Origin: Chitinophaga vietnamensis
Lineage (GTDB): Bacteria > Bacteroidota > Bacteroidia > Chitinophagales > Chitinophagaceae
Length of the DNA: 64,000 nt
Assembly (NCBI RefSeq): GCF_902167635.1
Contig: NZ_CABHMS010000001.1
Coordinates: forward strand, 992,001-1,056,000
Direction: 5' to 3'
The position numbers and the translations under genes are program-made. This document shows, piece after piece, positions 17,703 through 26,494 of the stretch; the stretch's first letter is position 1, and each line of letters starts with the position of its first letter. Under the pieces are notes generated by a model that did no database searches, was not told the origin of the DNA, and saw only the letters and a list, made by a program, of their open reading frames with translations.

Positions 17703-18380
17703 TTACCATACCCCCGGAATCAATCTATACCTTGTTTGTTGACAATACGCCGTATAGCCGTTCAGGTGAGTGCGTAAAAATCTTTCTTCATCGAGCAGGC
17801 GCCATGCCAGGCCGCCGATGAGCAATATGCTGAAGAGGAGGGTGCGCCAAACGCCCAGTGCCAGCGGGATCGCCAGGAACATCAGGAGAGCGCCGGAATA
17901 CATCGGGTGCCGTACCAGGCGATAGGGACCGGTGTTGATCACCTGCTGGTTGCCGGATACTTCAATGGTCGCGGAAGCAAAGCTATTGGTTTTGAATACA
18001 ACGAATACAAGATAGTAGCTGAGCAATACCAGTAAATTACCCATGATGACAATATACATGGGAATAACATGCGGATACCAGCGGTATTCCAGCGCAGAGC
18101 AGATATACAGCAATATTATCAAGGCGCCGTTGACAGATTGTATAAGCCGTTGGCTCTTCTCTTTTTCATGCCTGGGGCCGGAATTGACGCGCCGCTGTAG
18201 CAGTGCAGGATCATGTTTCAGGAAGTAGTAGGTGAGCAGCCAGATATTGATGGCGTTGATGATAAAATAGATCCATCCCGGCCAGTAACGGAGTGTGCCC
18301 GCTGGAATGAAAAGCAACAAACCCAGTACGATAATGGATTTTACAACGCCACGGTACGTTTTTGTTCCTATGACGGCCAT
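17703..18380 (-). CDS. Isoprenylcysteine methyltransferase-like membrane protein
   Basis: 225 residues with several membrane helices (SIIVLGLLLFIPAGTLRYW, NGALIILLYICSALEY). The segment YRLVRHPMYSGALLMFLAI is the conserved R-HP-Y-G core of the ICMT/PEMT fold, and the C-terminal DEERFLRTHLNGY..Y matches the end of that fold. In bacteria such proteins are assigned as SAM-dependent methyltransferases with unknown substrates. An in-frame ATG at 18410 would lie inside the hairpin at 18404-18442, so the ATG at 18380 (MAVIGTKTYRG) is preferred. Confidence 0.75.
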   Translation of the reverse strand: MAVIGTKTYRGVVKSIIVLGLLLFIPAGTLRYWPGWIYFIINAINIWLLTYYFLKHDPALLQRRVNSGPRHEKEKSQRLIQSVNGALIILLYICSALEYRWYPHVIPMYIVIMGNLLVLLSYYLVFVVFKTNSFASATIEVSGNQQVINTGPYRLVRHPMYSGALLMFLAIPLALGVWRTLLFSILLIGGLAWRLLDEERFLRTHLNGYTAYCQQTRYRLIPGVW

Positions 18381-18403
18381 AGTATGATAATTTGTAGTAA
18401 AGG

Positions 18404-18442
18404 TAAGCATCGCTGGCGGTTCTACCTGCGCAGCGATGCTTA
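18404..18442 (-). terminator. Hairpin closing the four-gene cytochrome operon
   Basis: TAAGCATCGCTG (18404-18415) pairs perfectly with CAGCGATGCTTA (18431-18442), 12 bases. It is 7 bases after the stop of the last operon gene on the minus strand. The T run is on the opposite side, so termination efficiency is uncertain. Confidence 0.6.
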
Positions 18443-18448
18443 TCTTTT

Positions 18449-20605
18449 TTAGTTGAACAGCAGTTCATCTACAAACACCCACGCATGTTTGCCTTTGCCG
18501 GGATGCCAGGCCGGCAGCGTGACGGGCGTCATCACAATTTTCATGCATGATATATGTGCGAGGGGAAAAGTACAATCTATATCCATAGCAGTCACCGGGT
18601 CGTCTTTTTTGGCAGCCGCAGGCGTTACCTTTTTTAGTAAGCGCAGGTGTTGCGGATCAGCGCCACCCCATAGCTCAACTTGCTGCGGCGGGAAGATGTA
18701 AGAGCCGGTATTGCGCAATGCGCCTATAGTCACGGATTTGAGGGGCACGGGCTCGCGGAACTGCAAGAGGGCCTCCATCCTGTTTTTCGTATAGCCGAGC
18801 CATTTACCATTGTTGTAATCCATGCCGCCTTTCTGCCCGTCGGTGAGGGTACTGGGGCCATTGCCGCCATAGGCGCCTTCAGGCGGGTTGAGCAGCAGGA
18901 TGCTATCCGGCACATAAGTGGTTTTACTGAAAGCAAACTGTATCGGATCACTGGCATACCAGCCTTGCTTGCAGGCGATCGCACGAACGATGGTATTGTT
19001 GGTGAGCAACAGGCTGTCTTTGAACACGGGAGAATGCACACTGTCGGGCGTGCTGCCATCTGTGGTGTAACGTATCTCTACGCCTTTGACCGGATGTTTT
19101 AAGATCAGTTGCATACTGTTCCTGAAAACCGCCACGGTATTGAGTAACAGCGGTTGGTTCAGCTTCAGCTCTTCACCGTTATCATTGGAAAATCCTTTTA
19201 CTACTGTTGCCTGCGGGAACGTTTTCTGGGCCTGCTGAATATCAGCAGAAGAGAGGCCGGTGTTCCATACATACAGCTCTTTCAATGCCGGCGCTGATTT
19301 CAGCTGCATCAGCTGTTGCAAAGTGACTGGCGTACCTGAAAGCGAAAGGCTTTGCAGATAAGGAAGTTTCGCGAGCACATTTAATGTTTGCCCGGTGATG
19401 TTGGTAAAGCTCAGGTTGAGCACCCGCAGTTGTTTGAACTGTGCCAGTACTTCCAGGTCGGCATCGTGCACGGGCATCTTCTGTAAATGCATTTCTATCA
19501 GCTGTTCCTTTACCGGCAGCAGTTCGCGGACGGAGGCAATATTGAATTTGTCTTTGTTATACCAGTTGGCGATCAAAGGCGCGGCATGTAACGCTAACGG
19601 ATATACGACGCGGTAGTTGTTATTCAGCTGCTGTACCAGTTTTTCATTTGCCGGAGAAAAATCATACGCCGCTTCCTTTGCTTCAACCGGCTGTAAACGT
19701 GCAGCAGCAAGCAGTCGCAGGCTATCATGCGCTGGAAGCGCCGCTACCATCTTCTTAAAATCCGCCCCTTCTTTGATCCAGTAGTAGAGCAAAGCGGTTT
19801 CCTCTGCCGTGAGTGGCGGCTTGCCCACCGGAGGCATATGTTTTTTATCTTCCTGTGGAAGATGTATACGCTCCATCAGCAGACTGGCAGCAGGATTACC
19901 AGGAATGAAGAGCTTCCCGCTTTTACCGCCGCTCATCAATTGTTGTGGCAGGTCCATCGATAAACCACCTTTGGCTTTACCTGTATTATGGCAGTTCATG
20001 CATTTTTCTTGCAGGATGGGTTTGATCAGATGATCATATACGATGGCCTTGTCGAGCGGCACGCCCGCCGGTGGCGGCGTAACAGGCGCCAGCACGTAAT
20101 TGTTGCCGTGGGTGATATCTGCACCGAAATGCCCGGTAATGAGCAGCAATATAGTTGTTAATACTGCGCCTGCTTTCGGCAGCCAGGGTTTGGCGGATGC
20201 ACGCAGCCAGTACAAGGCGGATGCAGCCCACAACACCGCGACGCCGCCCCATTTGTGCCATTGCACGTGGCCATCGGCGGTATAGCCTTCTTCGCGGGAA
20301 AGCAATAAACCCATGATAACGGTAAGGGCTGTACTGAGTGCGGCAGCTAACAATAGCGCGCTGGTAAAGTGTGTTTTCCATTTGTGGGCTTCGGGTTCGC
20401 GCAGTTGTATAAATAACAGCAGGCCGCCGAGCAATAGCAACACGATCGGGAAGTGCAGGAACAAGGGATGCATGCGCCCAAACACCTGCAGCCAGCCTGG
20501 CACCACTATTTTAGTGCCGGCTACGAGTAAAACTAAAACAAAGATATTGGTGGCGAACAGGAGTTGGCTGCCAAGGTCCTGCCACCGGAAACGGTTCCAC
20601 TTCAT
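18449..20605 (-). CDS. Membrane c-type cytochrome with LRR and chitobiase-like domains
   Basis: 718 residues in a mosaic. The N-terminal part has several membrane helices (about 15-165, DUF2231-like). A planctomycete-type cytochrome segment follows with the haem motif CMNCH in KPILQEKCMNCHNTGKAKGG (near 195-215). About 395-480 is leucine-rich-repeat-like (LRVLNLSFTNITGQTLNVLA, LQSLSLSGTPVT). About 505-580 is a chitobiase/FN3-associated domain (VEIRYTTDGSTPDSVHSPVF), and the C terminus is a discoidin-like beta sandwich. It is last in the operon, directly abutting the beta-propeller gene. It would place a haem domain outside the inner membrane. The substrate is unknown. Confidence 0.8.
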   Translation of the reverse strand: MKWNRFRWQDLGSQLLFATNIFVLVLLVAGTKIVVPGWLQVFGRMHPLFLHFPIVLLLLGGLLLFIQLREPEAHKWKTHFTSALLLAAALSTALTVIMGLLLSREEGYTADGHVQWHKWGGVAVLWAASALYWLRASAKPWLPKAGAVLTTILLLITGHFGADITHGNNYVLAPVTPPPAGVPLDKAIVYDHLIKPILQEKCMNCHNTGKAKGGLSMDLPQQLMSGGKSGKLFIPGNPAASLLMERIHLPQEDKKHMPPVGKPPLTAEETALLYYWIKEGADFKKMVAALPAHDSLRLLAAARLQPVEAKEAAYDFSPANEKLVQQLNNNYRVVYPLALHAAPLIANWYNKDKFNIASVRELLPVKEQLIEMHLQKMPVHDADLEVLAQFKQLRVLNLSFTNITGQTLNVLAKLPYLQSLSLSGTPVTLQQLMQLKSAPALKELYVWNTGLSSADIQQAQKTFPQATVVKGFSNDNGEELKLNQPLLLNTVAVFRNSMQLILKHPVKGVEIRYTTDGSTPDSVHSPVFKDSLLLTNNTIVRAIACKQGWYASDPIQFAFSKTTYVPDSILLLNPPEGAYGGNGPSTLTDGQKGGMDYNNGKWLGYTKNRMEALLQFREPVPLKSVTIGALRNTGSYIFPPQQVELWGGADPQHLRLLKKVTPAAAKKDDPVTAMDIDCTFPLAHISCMKIVMTPVTLPAWHPGKGKHAWVFVDELLFN

Positions 20606-21631
20606 CTACACCCTCCTGAGTTTATACGGATACACTTTGCCAGCGGCCCATTGCGCCACATACAAGTTTTCATCATCATCTACACATACATCATGCGGAT
20701 GTACGAAGATCTTTTCAGCCTGTTGCATCGGCTGCAATTGTGCGCCCTTGTATACGGGAGCAGTGCCACCGATATTGGAGATCACTTTGTTGTCTTTGTC
20801 AAGTATCGTGACGAAGCCGCTGCCGCTCACATTCATATCAGGAGAGCGCAGTACGGCGGCATAGAGATGCTCCCCGCGGATCACGGGGCGGCACACGCAG
20901 GCGCCGGGCAATGCGATCACTTCCAGCAGCTGCCCGTCCATGCTGAAACGTTTGAAGCAGTTGCGGGTACGGTCCGTGATCAGCAGTGTGGGCGTGCCTT
21001 TGCGGCGATCCACACAGATGCCGTGGGCATTGTCGAGATGGGCGTCGCCTTCGCCGCGGCCGCCGAAAGTGTTCAGCAGTTTGCCGTTGCGATCGTAGTG
21101 CATGATGTATTGCGCGCCGTAGCCATCAGCGATATAGATATCGCCATTGTCGGTGATAGTGGTTTCGGTAGGTACAAATTCTTCTTTCTTTTTGTAGAAG
21201 CCTGTTTCCGCAGGATAGTCGATTGTCATCAATATCTTGCCATCCATCGTGGTTTTGTATACCTGGTGTTTTTCGGTGTCAGTGATGAAGAGGTATTCGG
21301 TACCGTTTTCATTGCTGAGGGTAAGACCATGCGCGCCGGGAAACTCGTGTCCCCAGCAGGATAGCAGCTTTCCGGATTTGTTATAGATGAGGATATTGTT
21401 CTGCGTTTCGTTGGTGAGCAGGATGATGCGGCCTTTTTTGTCCTGTACCATTTCGTGGCAATCCTTCACCGGGTGACGGCTGGCGTCCAGCGTACCCCAG
21501 CGGGTATCAAGGGTATAGCGCATGTTTTGATGGCCATATACCGGCCCTTTGGGGCGGGCAAAGAGATCGCGCGAAATATAAAAGGATGCGGCAACTAACG
21601 CGGATGCCTGTACGAATTTTCTTCTCTCCAT
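20606..21631 (-). CDS. Tat-exported NHL/six-bladed beta-propeller protein
   Basis: 341 residues. MERRKFVQASALVAASFYIS is a twin-arginine-type leader (RRKFVQ). The rest is repeated NHL-like blades, e.g. ILIYNKSGKLLSCWGHEFPG, YIMHYDRNGKLLNTFGGRGE and DNAHGICVDRRKGTPTLLIT, ending with HPHDVCVDDDENLYVAQWA. Such propellers commonly bind ligands or proteins. Some are lyases or esterases, so enzymatic activity is open. It sits 14 bases after the DUF1501 gene and abuts the next. Confidence 0.8.
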   Translation of the reverse strand: MERRKFVQASALVAASFYISRDLFARPKGPVYGHQNMRYTLDTRWGTLDASRHPVKDCHEMVQDKKGRIILLTNETQNNILIYNKSGKLLSCWGHEFPGAHGLTLSNENGTEYLFITDTEKHQVYKTTMDGKILMTIDYPAETGFYKKKEEFVPTETTITDNGDIYIADGYGAQYIMHYDRNGKLLNTFGGRGEGDAHLDNAHGICVDRRKGTPTLLITDRTRNCFKRFSMDGQLLEVIALPGACVCRPVIRGEHLYAAVLRSPDMNVSGSGFVTILDKDNKVISNIGGTAPVYKGAQLQPMQQAEKIFVHPHDVCVDDDENLYVAQWAAGKVYPYKLRRV

Positions 21632-21645
21632 AAAATATTTTTTTA

Positions 21646-23100
21646 TCAGGCCATGAGCCCTGGTATAACTTTTCCGGCAACATCGGTGAGCCGGTAACGG
21701 CGTCCCTGGTGTTTGAAGGTGAGCTTTTCGTGATCAAGCCCCATGAGATGTAATACGGTAGCGTGGAAGTCGTGCACGTGTACGGGATCTTTGATGATGT
21801 TGTATCCAAATTCATCGGTTTCGCCGTACACGATGCCGGGCTTTACGCCGCCGCCGGCCATCCAGATGGAGAAGCAGCGGGGATGGTGATCGCGGCCGTA
21901 GTTGTCGGCCGTCATCTTGCCCTGGCAATAATTCGTTCTTCCAAATTCTCCGCCCCATATCACGAGCGTTTCATCGAGCAAGCCACGTTGTTTGAGATCG
22001 GTGATGAGCGCGGCGGAGGAGCGGTCTACGTCTTTTGCTTGTCCGGCCATATCATTCGGCAGGTTACCATGTTGATCCCATCCCTGGTGATAGAGCTGCA
22101 CGAAGCGCACACCGCTTTCCGACAGCTTCCTGGCCAGCAGGCAATTGGCTGCAAAGGTACCAGGGACAAGGCATTCGGGGCCATAGAGCTTGACGATATC
22201 ATCCGGTTCTTTGGAGAGATCGGTGAGCTCTGGCACCGCAGTTTGCATGCGGTAAGCCATCTCGTATTGCTGTATCTTGGTGCTGATCTCCGGATCGCCA
22301 AAATCCTTGTATGACTGATCATTCAAGGACGCCAGCTGATCGAGCATCTGGCGGCGGTTGGCCATATCAATGCCTTCGGGGTTGTTGAGATAAAGCACCG
22401 GGTTATCGCCGCTGCTGAATTGCACGCCCTGGTGGATGCTATCTAGGAAGCCATTGGACCATAATTTAGAGTACACGCCCTGGCCATTGCCTTTGCCGCG
22501 CGACAATAACACACAGAAGGCAGGCAGATTTTTATTTTCGCTGCCGAGGCCATAACTCATCCAGGAGCCAAAGCTGGCGCGGTTTCCCTGTTGTGCGCCG
22601 GTTTGAAAAAAGGTGAGGGCGGGATCGTGGTTGATCGCTTCGGTGAACATCGATCTCACGATGCAGATATCGTCTACGATCTGTGCGGTATGTGGAAAAA
22701 GGTCGCTGACCCAGGCGCGGGCTTCTCCGTATTGTTTGAAATCGAAATGCGAGCCTACCAGCGGAAAGGACGACTGGCCCGAGGTCATACCGGTGAGGCG
22801 TTGTCCCATGCGGATGGAGGGCGGCAGTTCCTGTCCCATCATGTCGCGCAGTTTCGGTTTGTAGTCGAAGCTCTCCAGTTGTGAAGGCGCGCCGTTCTGG
22901 AACAGGTAGATAATCCTTTTTGCTTTGGGAGCAAAGTGCGGCATACCGGGAATGAAAGGCGCTTCGCTGGCGCTGCTTTTTCCAAACAGGTCGGGTATGA
23001 GCAGGGAGCCGAGCGCGACGCTGCCGATGCCCAAACTGAGCCGCGACAGGAACTTGCGGCGATTCATATTCAGGTGATGCTCCAGAAATTCGTTTTTCAT
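21646..23100 (-). CDS. DUF1501 protein (Tat-exported, alkaline phosphatase/sulfatase-like fold)
   Basis: 484 residues. MNRRKFLSRLSLGIGSVALG is a twin-arginine leader. That ATG (residue 12, at 23067) may be the real start, since the 11 preceding residues are not needed for export. Family landmarks are KAKRIIYLFQNGAPSQLESFDYKP, RFVQLYHQGWDQHGNLP, ETLVIWGGEFGRT and NYGRDHHPRCFSIWMAGGG. They contain the Asp/His residues expected to bind metal in the alkaline-phosphatase superfamily. The DUF1549/DUF1553 gene lies just upstream, the standard pairing in Planctomycetes and some Bacteroidota. Confidence 0.88.
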   Translation of the reverse strand: MKNEFLEHHLNMNRRKFLSRLSLGIGSVALGSLLIPDLFGKSSASEAPFIPGMPHFAPKAKRIIYLFQNGAPSQLESFDYKPKLRDMMGQELPPSIRMGQRLTGMTSGQSSFPLVGSHFDFKQYGEARAWVSDLFPHTAQIVDDICIVRSMFTEAINHDPALTFFQTGAQQGNRASFGSWMSYGLGSENKNLPAFCVLLSRGKGNGQGVYSKLWSNGFLDSIHQGVQFSSGDNPVLYLNNPEGIDMANRRQMLDQLASLNDQSYKDFGDPEISTKIQQYEMAYRMQTAVPELTDLSKEPDDIVKLYGPECLVPGTFAANCLLARKLSESGVRFVQLYHQGWDQHGNLPNDMAGQAKDVDRSSAALITDLKQRGLLDETLVIWGGEFGRTNYCQGKMTADNYGRDHHPRCFSIWMAGGGVKPGIVYGETDEFGYNIIKDPVHVHDFHATVLHLMGLDHEKLTFKHQGRRYRLTDVAGKVIPGLMA

Positions 23101-23139
23101 CTTGTCAATTTTTTTTAAAGAAGAGATGATCAGCCCTAG

Positions 23140-25458
23140 CTATGTTTTGGATAAAGTTTCTTCCAGGTTGTAGATAGTGGTGATCACTTGCATCATAGCA
23201 GCCCAGGAGGCCTGGTCCAGATTGGCCGCCATGGGGTATTCGCCATGATGCAGCAATTGGGAGGCTTTGCCGGGTTGTTGTTTATAATACGCCTGTTGTT
23301 GTTCGTAATATTTGAGCAGTACGGCTGTTTCCTGTGCTTGCGGTGTGCGGCAAACGATGGCGCGGAAGGCTTGTTGTATATCCTGCTGTGTGTTGCCATT
23401 TTGTTGCAGCAGGCGGGATGCCAGTACTCTGGCGGCTTCCAGCACGGTAGGATCATTCAGCATGATGAGCGCCTGCAAGGGTGTGTTGGTAGCGGCGCGT
23501 TTCACTTCGCATTGATCGCGGTTGCTGGCATCGAAGATCATCATGGAAGGAGGAGGTACCGTTCTTTTGATGAAGGTGTACAAGCCGCGCCGGTAGAGGC
23601 TTTTACCATGATCCTGCCGGTAGGTAGCGAGGAGGCCGCGGCCGGAGGTCGCCTGTTCCCACAGGCCTTTTGGCTGGTAAGGTTTTACGCTGGGGCCTCC
23701 TACTTCGCGCACGAGCAGGCCGCTGCTTTGTAATACCAGGTCGCGCACGGTTTCCGCGGGGAGGCGGAAACGCGGGCCGCGGGAGAGATAAATATTTTCA
23801 GGATCGGCTTTCAGTTTTTCTTTGCTGATCACGGCAGATTGGCGATAGGTGGCCGACATCACGAGTTGTTTCATGAGGCGTTTGATGTTCCAGCCATGTT
23901 GCATGAAATCTACTGCGAGCCAGTCGAGCAAAGCGGGATTGCTGGGAAGATCGCCCTGCATGCCGAAATCGCCGGTGCTCTTGACGATGCCTCTGCCGAA
24001 TATTTCCTGCCACAGCTGGTTCACGAAAACGCGTGCGGTGAGCGGGTTTTTCGGATCGAAGAGCCAGTTGGCAAGACCGAGGCGGTTAGCCGGATAGGTG
24101 CTGGTGTTGAAAGAAAGGATCGATGCGGGTGTGCCGGGCGTTACTTCGATGGTGGGATTGTCGTAATTGCCGCGACCGAGCACAAATGTTTTTCTCGCTG
24201 TATCTCTGTCGCCCATTACAGAAACAATCAGGCGGGCGGTATCTTGTTTGTTCAGAAAATGCAGTATACCGTTGAGGTCTTCTTTGGTGATTTCCATGAA
24301 AGGCTTCTTGGCAAAGGTTTCCGGGCCGCCTACTACAGATTCCAGGCCTACTTCTTTTACGTTATTGAAGAAGGCGAAGAGTTGATAATATTCTTTTTGA
24401 GAGAAGGGATCATATTTATGATCATGGCAATGTGCGCATTCGATGGTGATGCCGAGCAGGCTTTTACCGAAAGTGTTGGTGCGGTCGGTGACGTATTCGA
24501 TGCGGTATTCCTCATCGATCACGCCGCCTTCTTCGGTGATCTTGTGGTTGCGGTTGAAGCCTGATGCCAGCAGCTGTTCGCGGGTGGCATTGGGTATCAT
24601 GTCGCCGGCGAGTTGCCAGGTGATGAAGTCTTTGTAGGAGAGGTTGGTATTGAAAGCATGAATGACCCAATCGCGCCAGGGCCACATGCTGCGGTAGTTA
24701 TCGTCCTGGTAGCCGTGGGAGTCGGCGTAGCGGGCTACGTCCATCCAGTGCACGGCCATTTTCTCGCCGTAGGCGCTGTCTTGCAGCAGTTCATCGACCA
24801 TGCGTTCATAGCCTTTGTCGCTGGTATCTTTCGCGAAGCGTTCCATGCGGTCGAGGGTTGGCGGCAGGCCGGTGAGGTCGATGCTGAGGCGTTTGAGCAG
24901 GCGTTCGTGATCTGCCACAGGATTAGGCGAGAGGCCTTTTTCCTGCATATGTGCCAGTGTGAATACGTCGATCTCGTTACGTGGCCATTTGTGGTCGGTT
25001 ACCGGCGGCAGCGCGGGCGTGGCGGGCGGAACGAAGGCCCAGTGAGGTTTGTATTTAGCGCCTTGCTGTATCCATTTCTCTATCAGCTTCACTTCAAAAT
25101 TGCTGAGCGTCATATTGCTGGATGGCGGCGGCATGCGCATGGAAGTATCGGTGGTGCTGATGCGCTGGTATACGGCAGACGCCATCGGGTTGCCGGGTAC
25201 GATCGCATGGGCGTGCGGATCATCTTTCAATGCTTTGTAGGCGCTGTCGGCAATATCCAGGCGGAGGCCGGCTTCGCGCTTGTTGGCGTCGGGGCCGTGG
25301 CAGGCGTAGCATTTGTCGGACAAGATGGGCCGGATATGAAAATTATAATCCACGATGTCAGGCATCTTTTCAGATGAGGTATCCTGTACGTCGGACGGGT
25401 GACAGGCAGTAAAGAGGGTGAGGATGCATATAGCAGCCTTTGTATAACGTTGGAACAT
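23140..25458 (-). CDS. PSCyt1/DUF1549/DUF1553 (PSD1) cytochrome protein
   Basis: 772 residues. A lipobox-like LTLFTACHPS (Cys near 19) is followed by the cytochrome motif CYACH in IRPILSDKCYACHGPDANKR (near 42-61). Then comes DUF1549 (WPRNEIDVFTLAHMQEKGL, RLSIDLTGLPPTLDRME, MAVHWMDVARYADSHGYQDD) and DUF1553 (NPLTARVFVNQLWQEIFGRG, STGDFGMQGDLPSNPALLDW, TPLQALIMLNDPTVLEAARV). This architecture was first described in Rhodopirellula. Roles in exported oxidative or polysaccharide metabolism are proposed but unproven. It is the first gene of a four-gene operon. Confidence 0.9.
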   Translation of the reverse strand: MFQRYTKAAICILTLFTACHPSDVQDTSSEKMPDIVDYNFHIRPILSDKCYACHGPDANKREAGLRLDIADSAYKALKDDPHAHAIVPGNPMASAVYQRISTTDTSMRMPPPSSNMTLSNFEVKLIEKWIQQGAKYKPHWAFVPPATPALPPVTDHKWPRNEIDVFTLAHMQEKGLSPNPVADHERLLKRLSIDLTGLPPTLDRMERFAKDTSDKGYERMVDELLQDSAYGEKMAVHWMDVARYADSHGYQDDNYRSMWPWRDWVIHAFNTNLSYKDFITWQLAGDMIPNATREQLLASGFNRNHKITEEGGVIDEEYRIEYVTDRTNTFGKSLLGITIECAHCHDHKYDPFSQKEYYQLFAFFNNVKEVGLESVVGGPETFAKKPFMEITKEDLNGILHFLNKQDTARLIVSVMGDRDTARKTFVLGRGNYDNPTIEVTPGTPASILSFNTSTYPANRLGLANWLFDPKNPLTARVFVNQLWQEIFGRGIVKSTGDFGMQGDLPSNPALLDWLAVDFMQHGWNIKRLMKQLVMSATYRQSAVISKEKLKADPENIYLSRGPRFRLPAETVRDLVLQSSGLLVREVGGPSVKPYQPKGLWEQATSGRGLLATYRQDHGKSLYRRGLYTFIKRTVPPPSMMIFDASNRDQCEVKRAATNTPLQALIMLNDPTVLEAARVLASRLLQQNGNTQQDIQQAFRAIVCRTPQAQETAVLLKYYEQQQAYYKQQPGKASQLLHHGEYPMAANLDQASWAAMMQVITTIYNLEETLSKT

Positions 25459-25554
25459 AAATGAATATCAATAATCGTTGCTCACTGATGGATGCAGCCT
25501 TTGGAATTGCGTGTTGTTTGATCCTGATTGATGTTTTCCTTTGTTTCTTCTAAT

Positions 25555-25572
25555 TGTTCATATGTATGAACA
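25555..25572 (-). promoter_or_regulatory. Palindromic operator candidate at the cytochrome-operon promoter
   Basis: TGTTCATA-TG-TATGAACA has 8-base arms and lies 7 bases downstream of the -7 box, covering the predicted transcription start. A repressor bound here would block initiation. Confidence 0.55.
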
Positions 25573-25579
25573 TATTTTA

Positions 25580-25587
25580 CAAATATA
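25580..25587 (-). promoter_or_regulatory. Predicted -7 box of the cytochrome operon
   Basis: TATATTTG on the minus strand matches TAnnTTTG. It is about 122 bases before the PSD1 gene start. Confidence 0.6.
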
Positions 25588-25678
25588 GGGTTTCTGTTGA
25601 GAAATAAAAGTGTGTGTGGATTTTTTTGAGGAGTGGTTGGCTAGATAATTTGAAAGGAGGGGGGAGATGGCCGTATGT

Positions 25679-25844
25679 CCCGGGTCTACCGAGCTACCGC
25701 CCCTACGGGGCTTAGCGTATCTTTGTTTACCAATGTAAACGATCCGCTTTTATGTGCCCCGTAGGGGCAATAGCTCGGTAGACCCGGGTGAAACCCGGGG
25801 AACAAAATGCGATCTACCGATAACCAGCCCCGTAGGGGTGATAG
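25679..25844. repeat. REP-like inverted repeat with GCCCCTACGGGGC core
   Basis: Arms 25679-25711 and 25756-25788 (33 bases, 2 mismatches) both run from CCCGGGTCTACCGAGCTA to the palindromic core. A third partial copy, GCCCCGTAGGGGTGATAG, lies at 25827-25844. This GC-rich type of intergenic palindrome is common in Bacteroidota genomes. It lies in the 414-base gap between the PSD1 and isochorismatase genes, which holds no gene. Confidence 0.85.
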
Positions 25845-25872
25845 ATTCATGTAAATGCTGATATTATCGGCC

Positions 25873-26418
25873 TTACAGCTGCATCATTTCACTAGTGGTT
25901 CTTATGGTGGCGTAATAAAACGAAAGTGCCGCCAGCATTGCATTCTGCACATCTACCGCTTTTACCTTGTTACCCAGCACCTCCACGTCTCTTGTAGCGC
26001 AGGCATCCCCGATAACGGTACAGTTGAACCCAAAATCTTTTGCGGCCTTGGTAGTGGCGTCGATACAAACATGTGTCATCATGCCGGTGATGAGCAGATC
26101 GGTGATGTTATTATTGCGCAGGTATGGCAATAGATCGGTGTGTTGAAAACTGTTGGGCGTATGTTTGGTGATCACTTTCTCACCCGCGGCGGGCAGCACC
26201 CTGTTATTGATCCTGGCGCCTTCCGTGTTGGGGAAGAAAAATGCAGGATGGCTGCTGTTGTCGATATGCTGCACGTGTACTACCAGCATACCTTGCAGCC
26301 GGCAGTGTTCCAATATTCTCCCGATGTTGTCCGCTACGGTTTCTGCGCCGGACAGTTCCATCAATCCTCCTTTGAAATAATCATTTTGTACATCTACGAT
26401 GATTAAAGCCTGTTTCAT
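25873..26418 (-). CDS. Isochorismatase-like cysteine hydrolase
   Basis: 181 residues from the ATG at 26418 (MKQALIIVDVQNDYF), the usual start for the family. An upstream ATG at 26466 would add 16 unrelated residues. The catalytic triad is visible: Asp9 in IIVDVQNDYF, Lys85 in VITKHTPNSF and Cys118 in ITGMMTHVCIDATTKAA. Members hydrolyse isochorismate, nicotinamide or other amides. The exact substrate cannot be read here. It lies 76 bases downstream of a Crp-like regulator on the same strand, which may control it. Confidence 0.88.
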   Translation of the reverse strand: MKQALIIVDVQNDYFKGGLMELSGAETVADNIGRILEHCRLQGMLVVHVQHIDNSSHPAFFFPNTEGARINNRVLPAAGEKVITKHTPNSFQHTDLLPYLRNNNITDLLITGMMTHVCIDATTKAAKDFGFNCTVIGDACATRDVEVLGNKVKAVDVQNAMLAALSFYYATIRTTSEMMQL

Positions 26419-26494
26419 ATTTTTAGTTTTGCCAACAAAATTCGTATAGCCATGGAGGGTGGCCATTGATCCAGGTCAATCGGGATGTTAATAT

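Noticed and set aside
18380-18410. Upstream start for the membrane methyltransferase-like gene at 18410
   Set aside because: It lies inside the terminator hairpin and adds residues with no membrane or family pattern.
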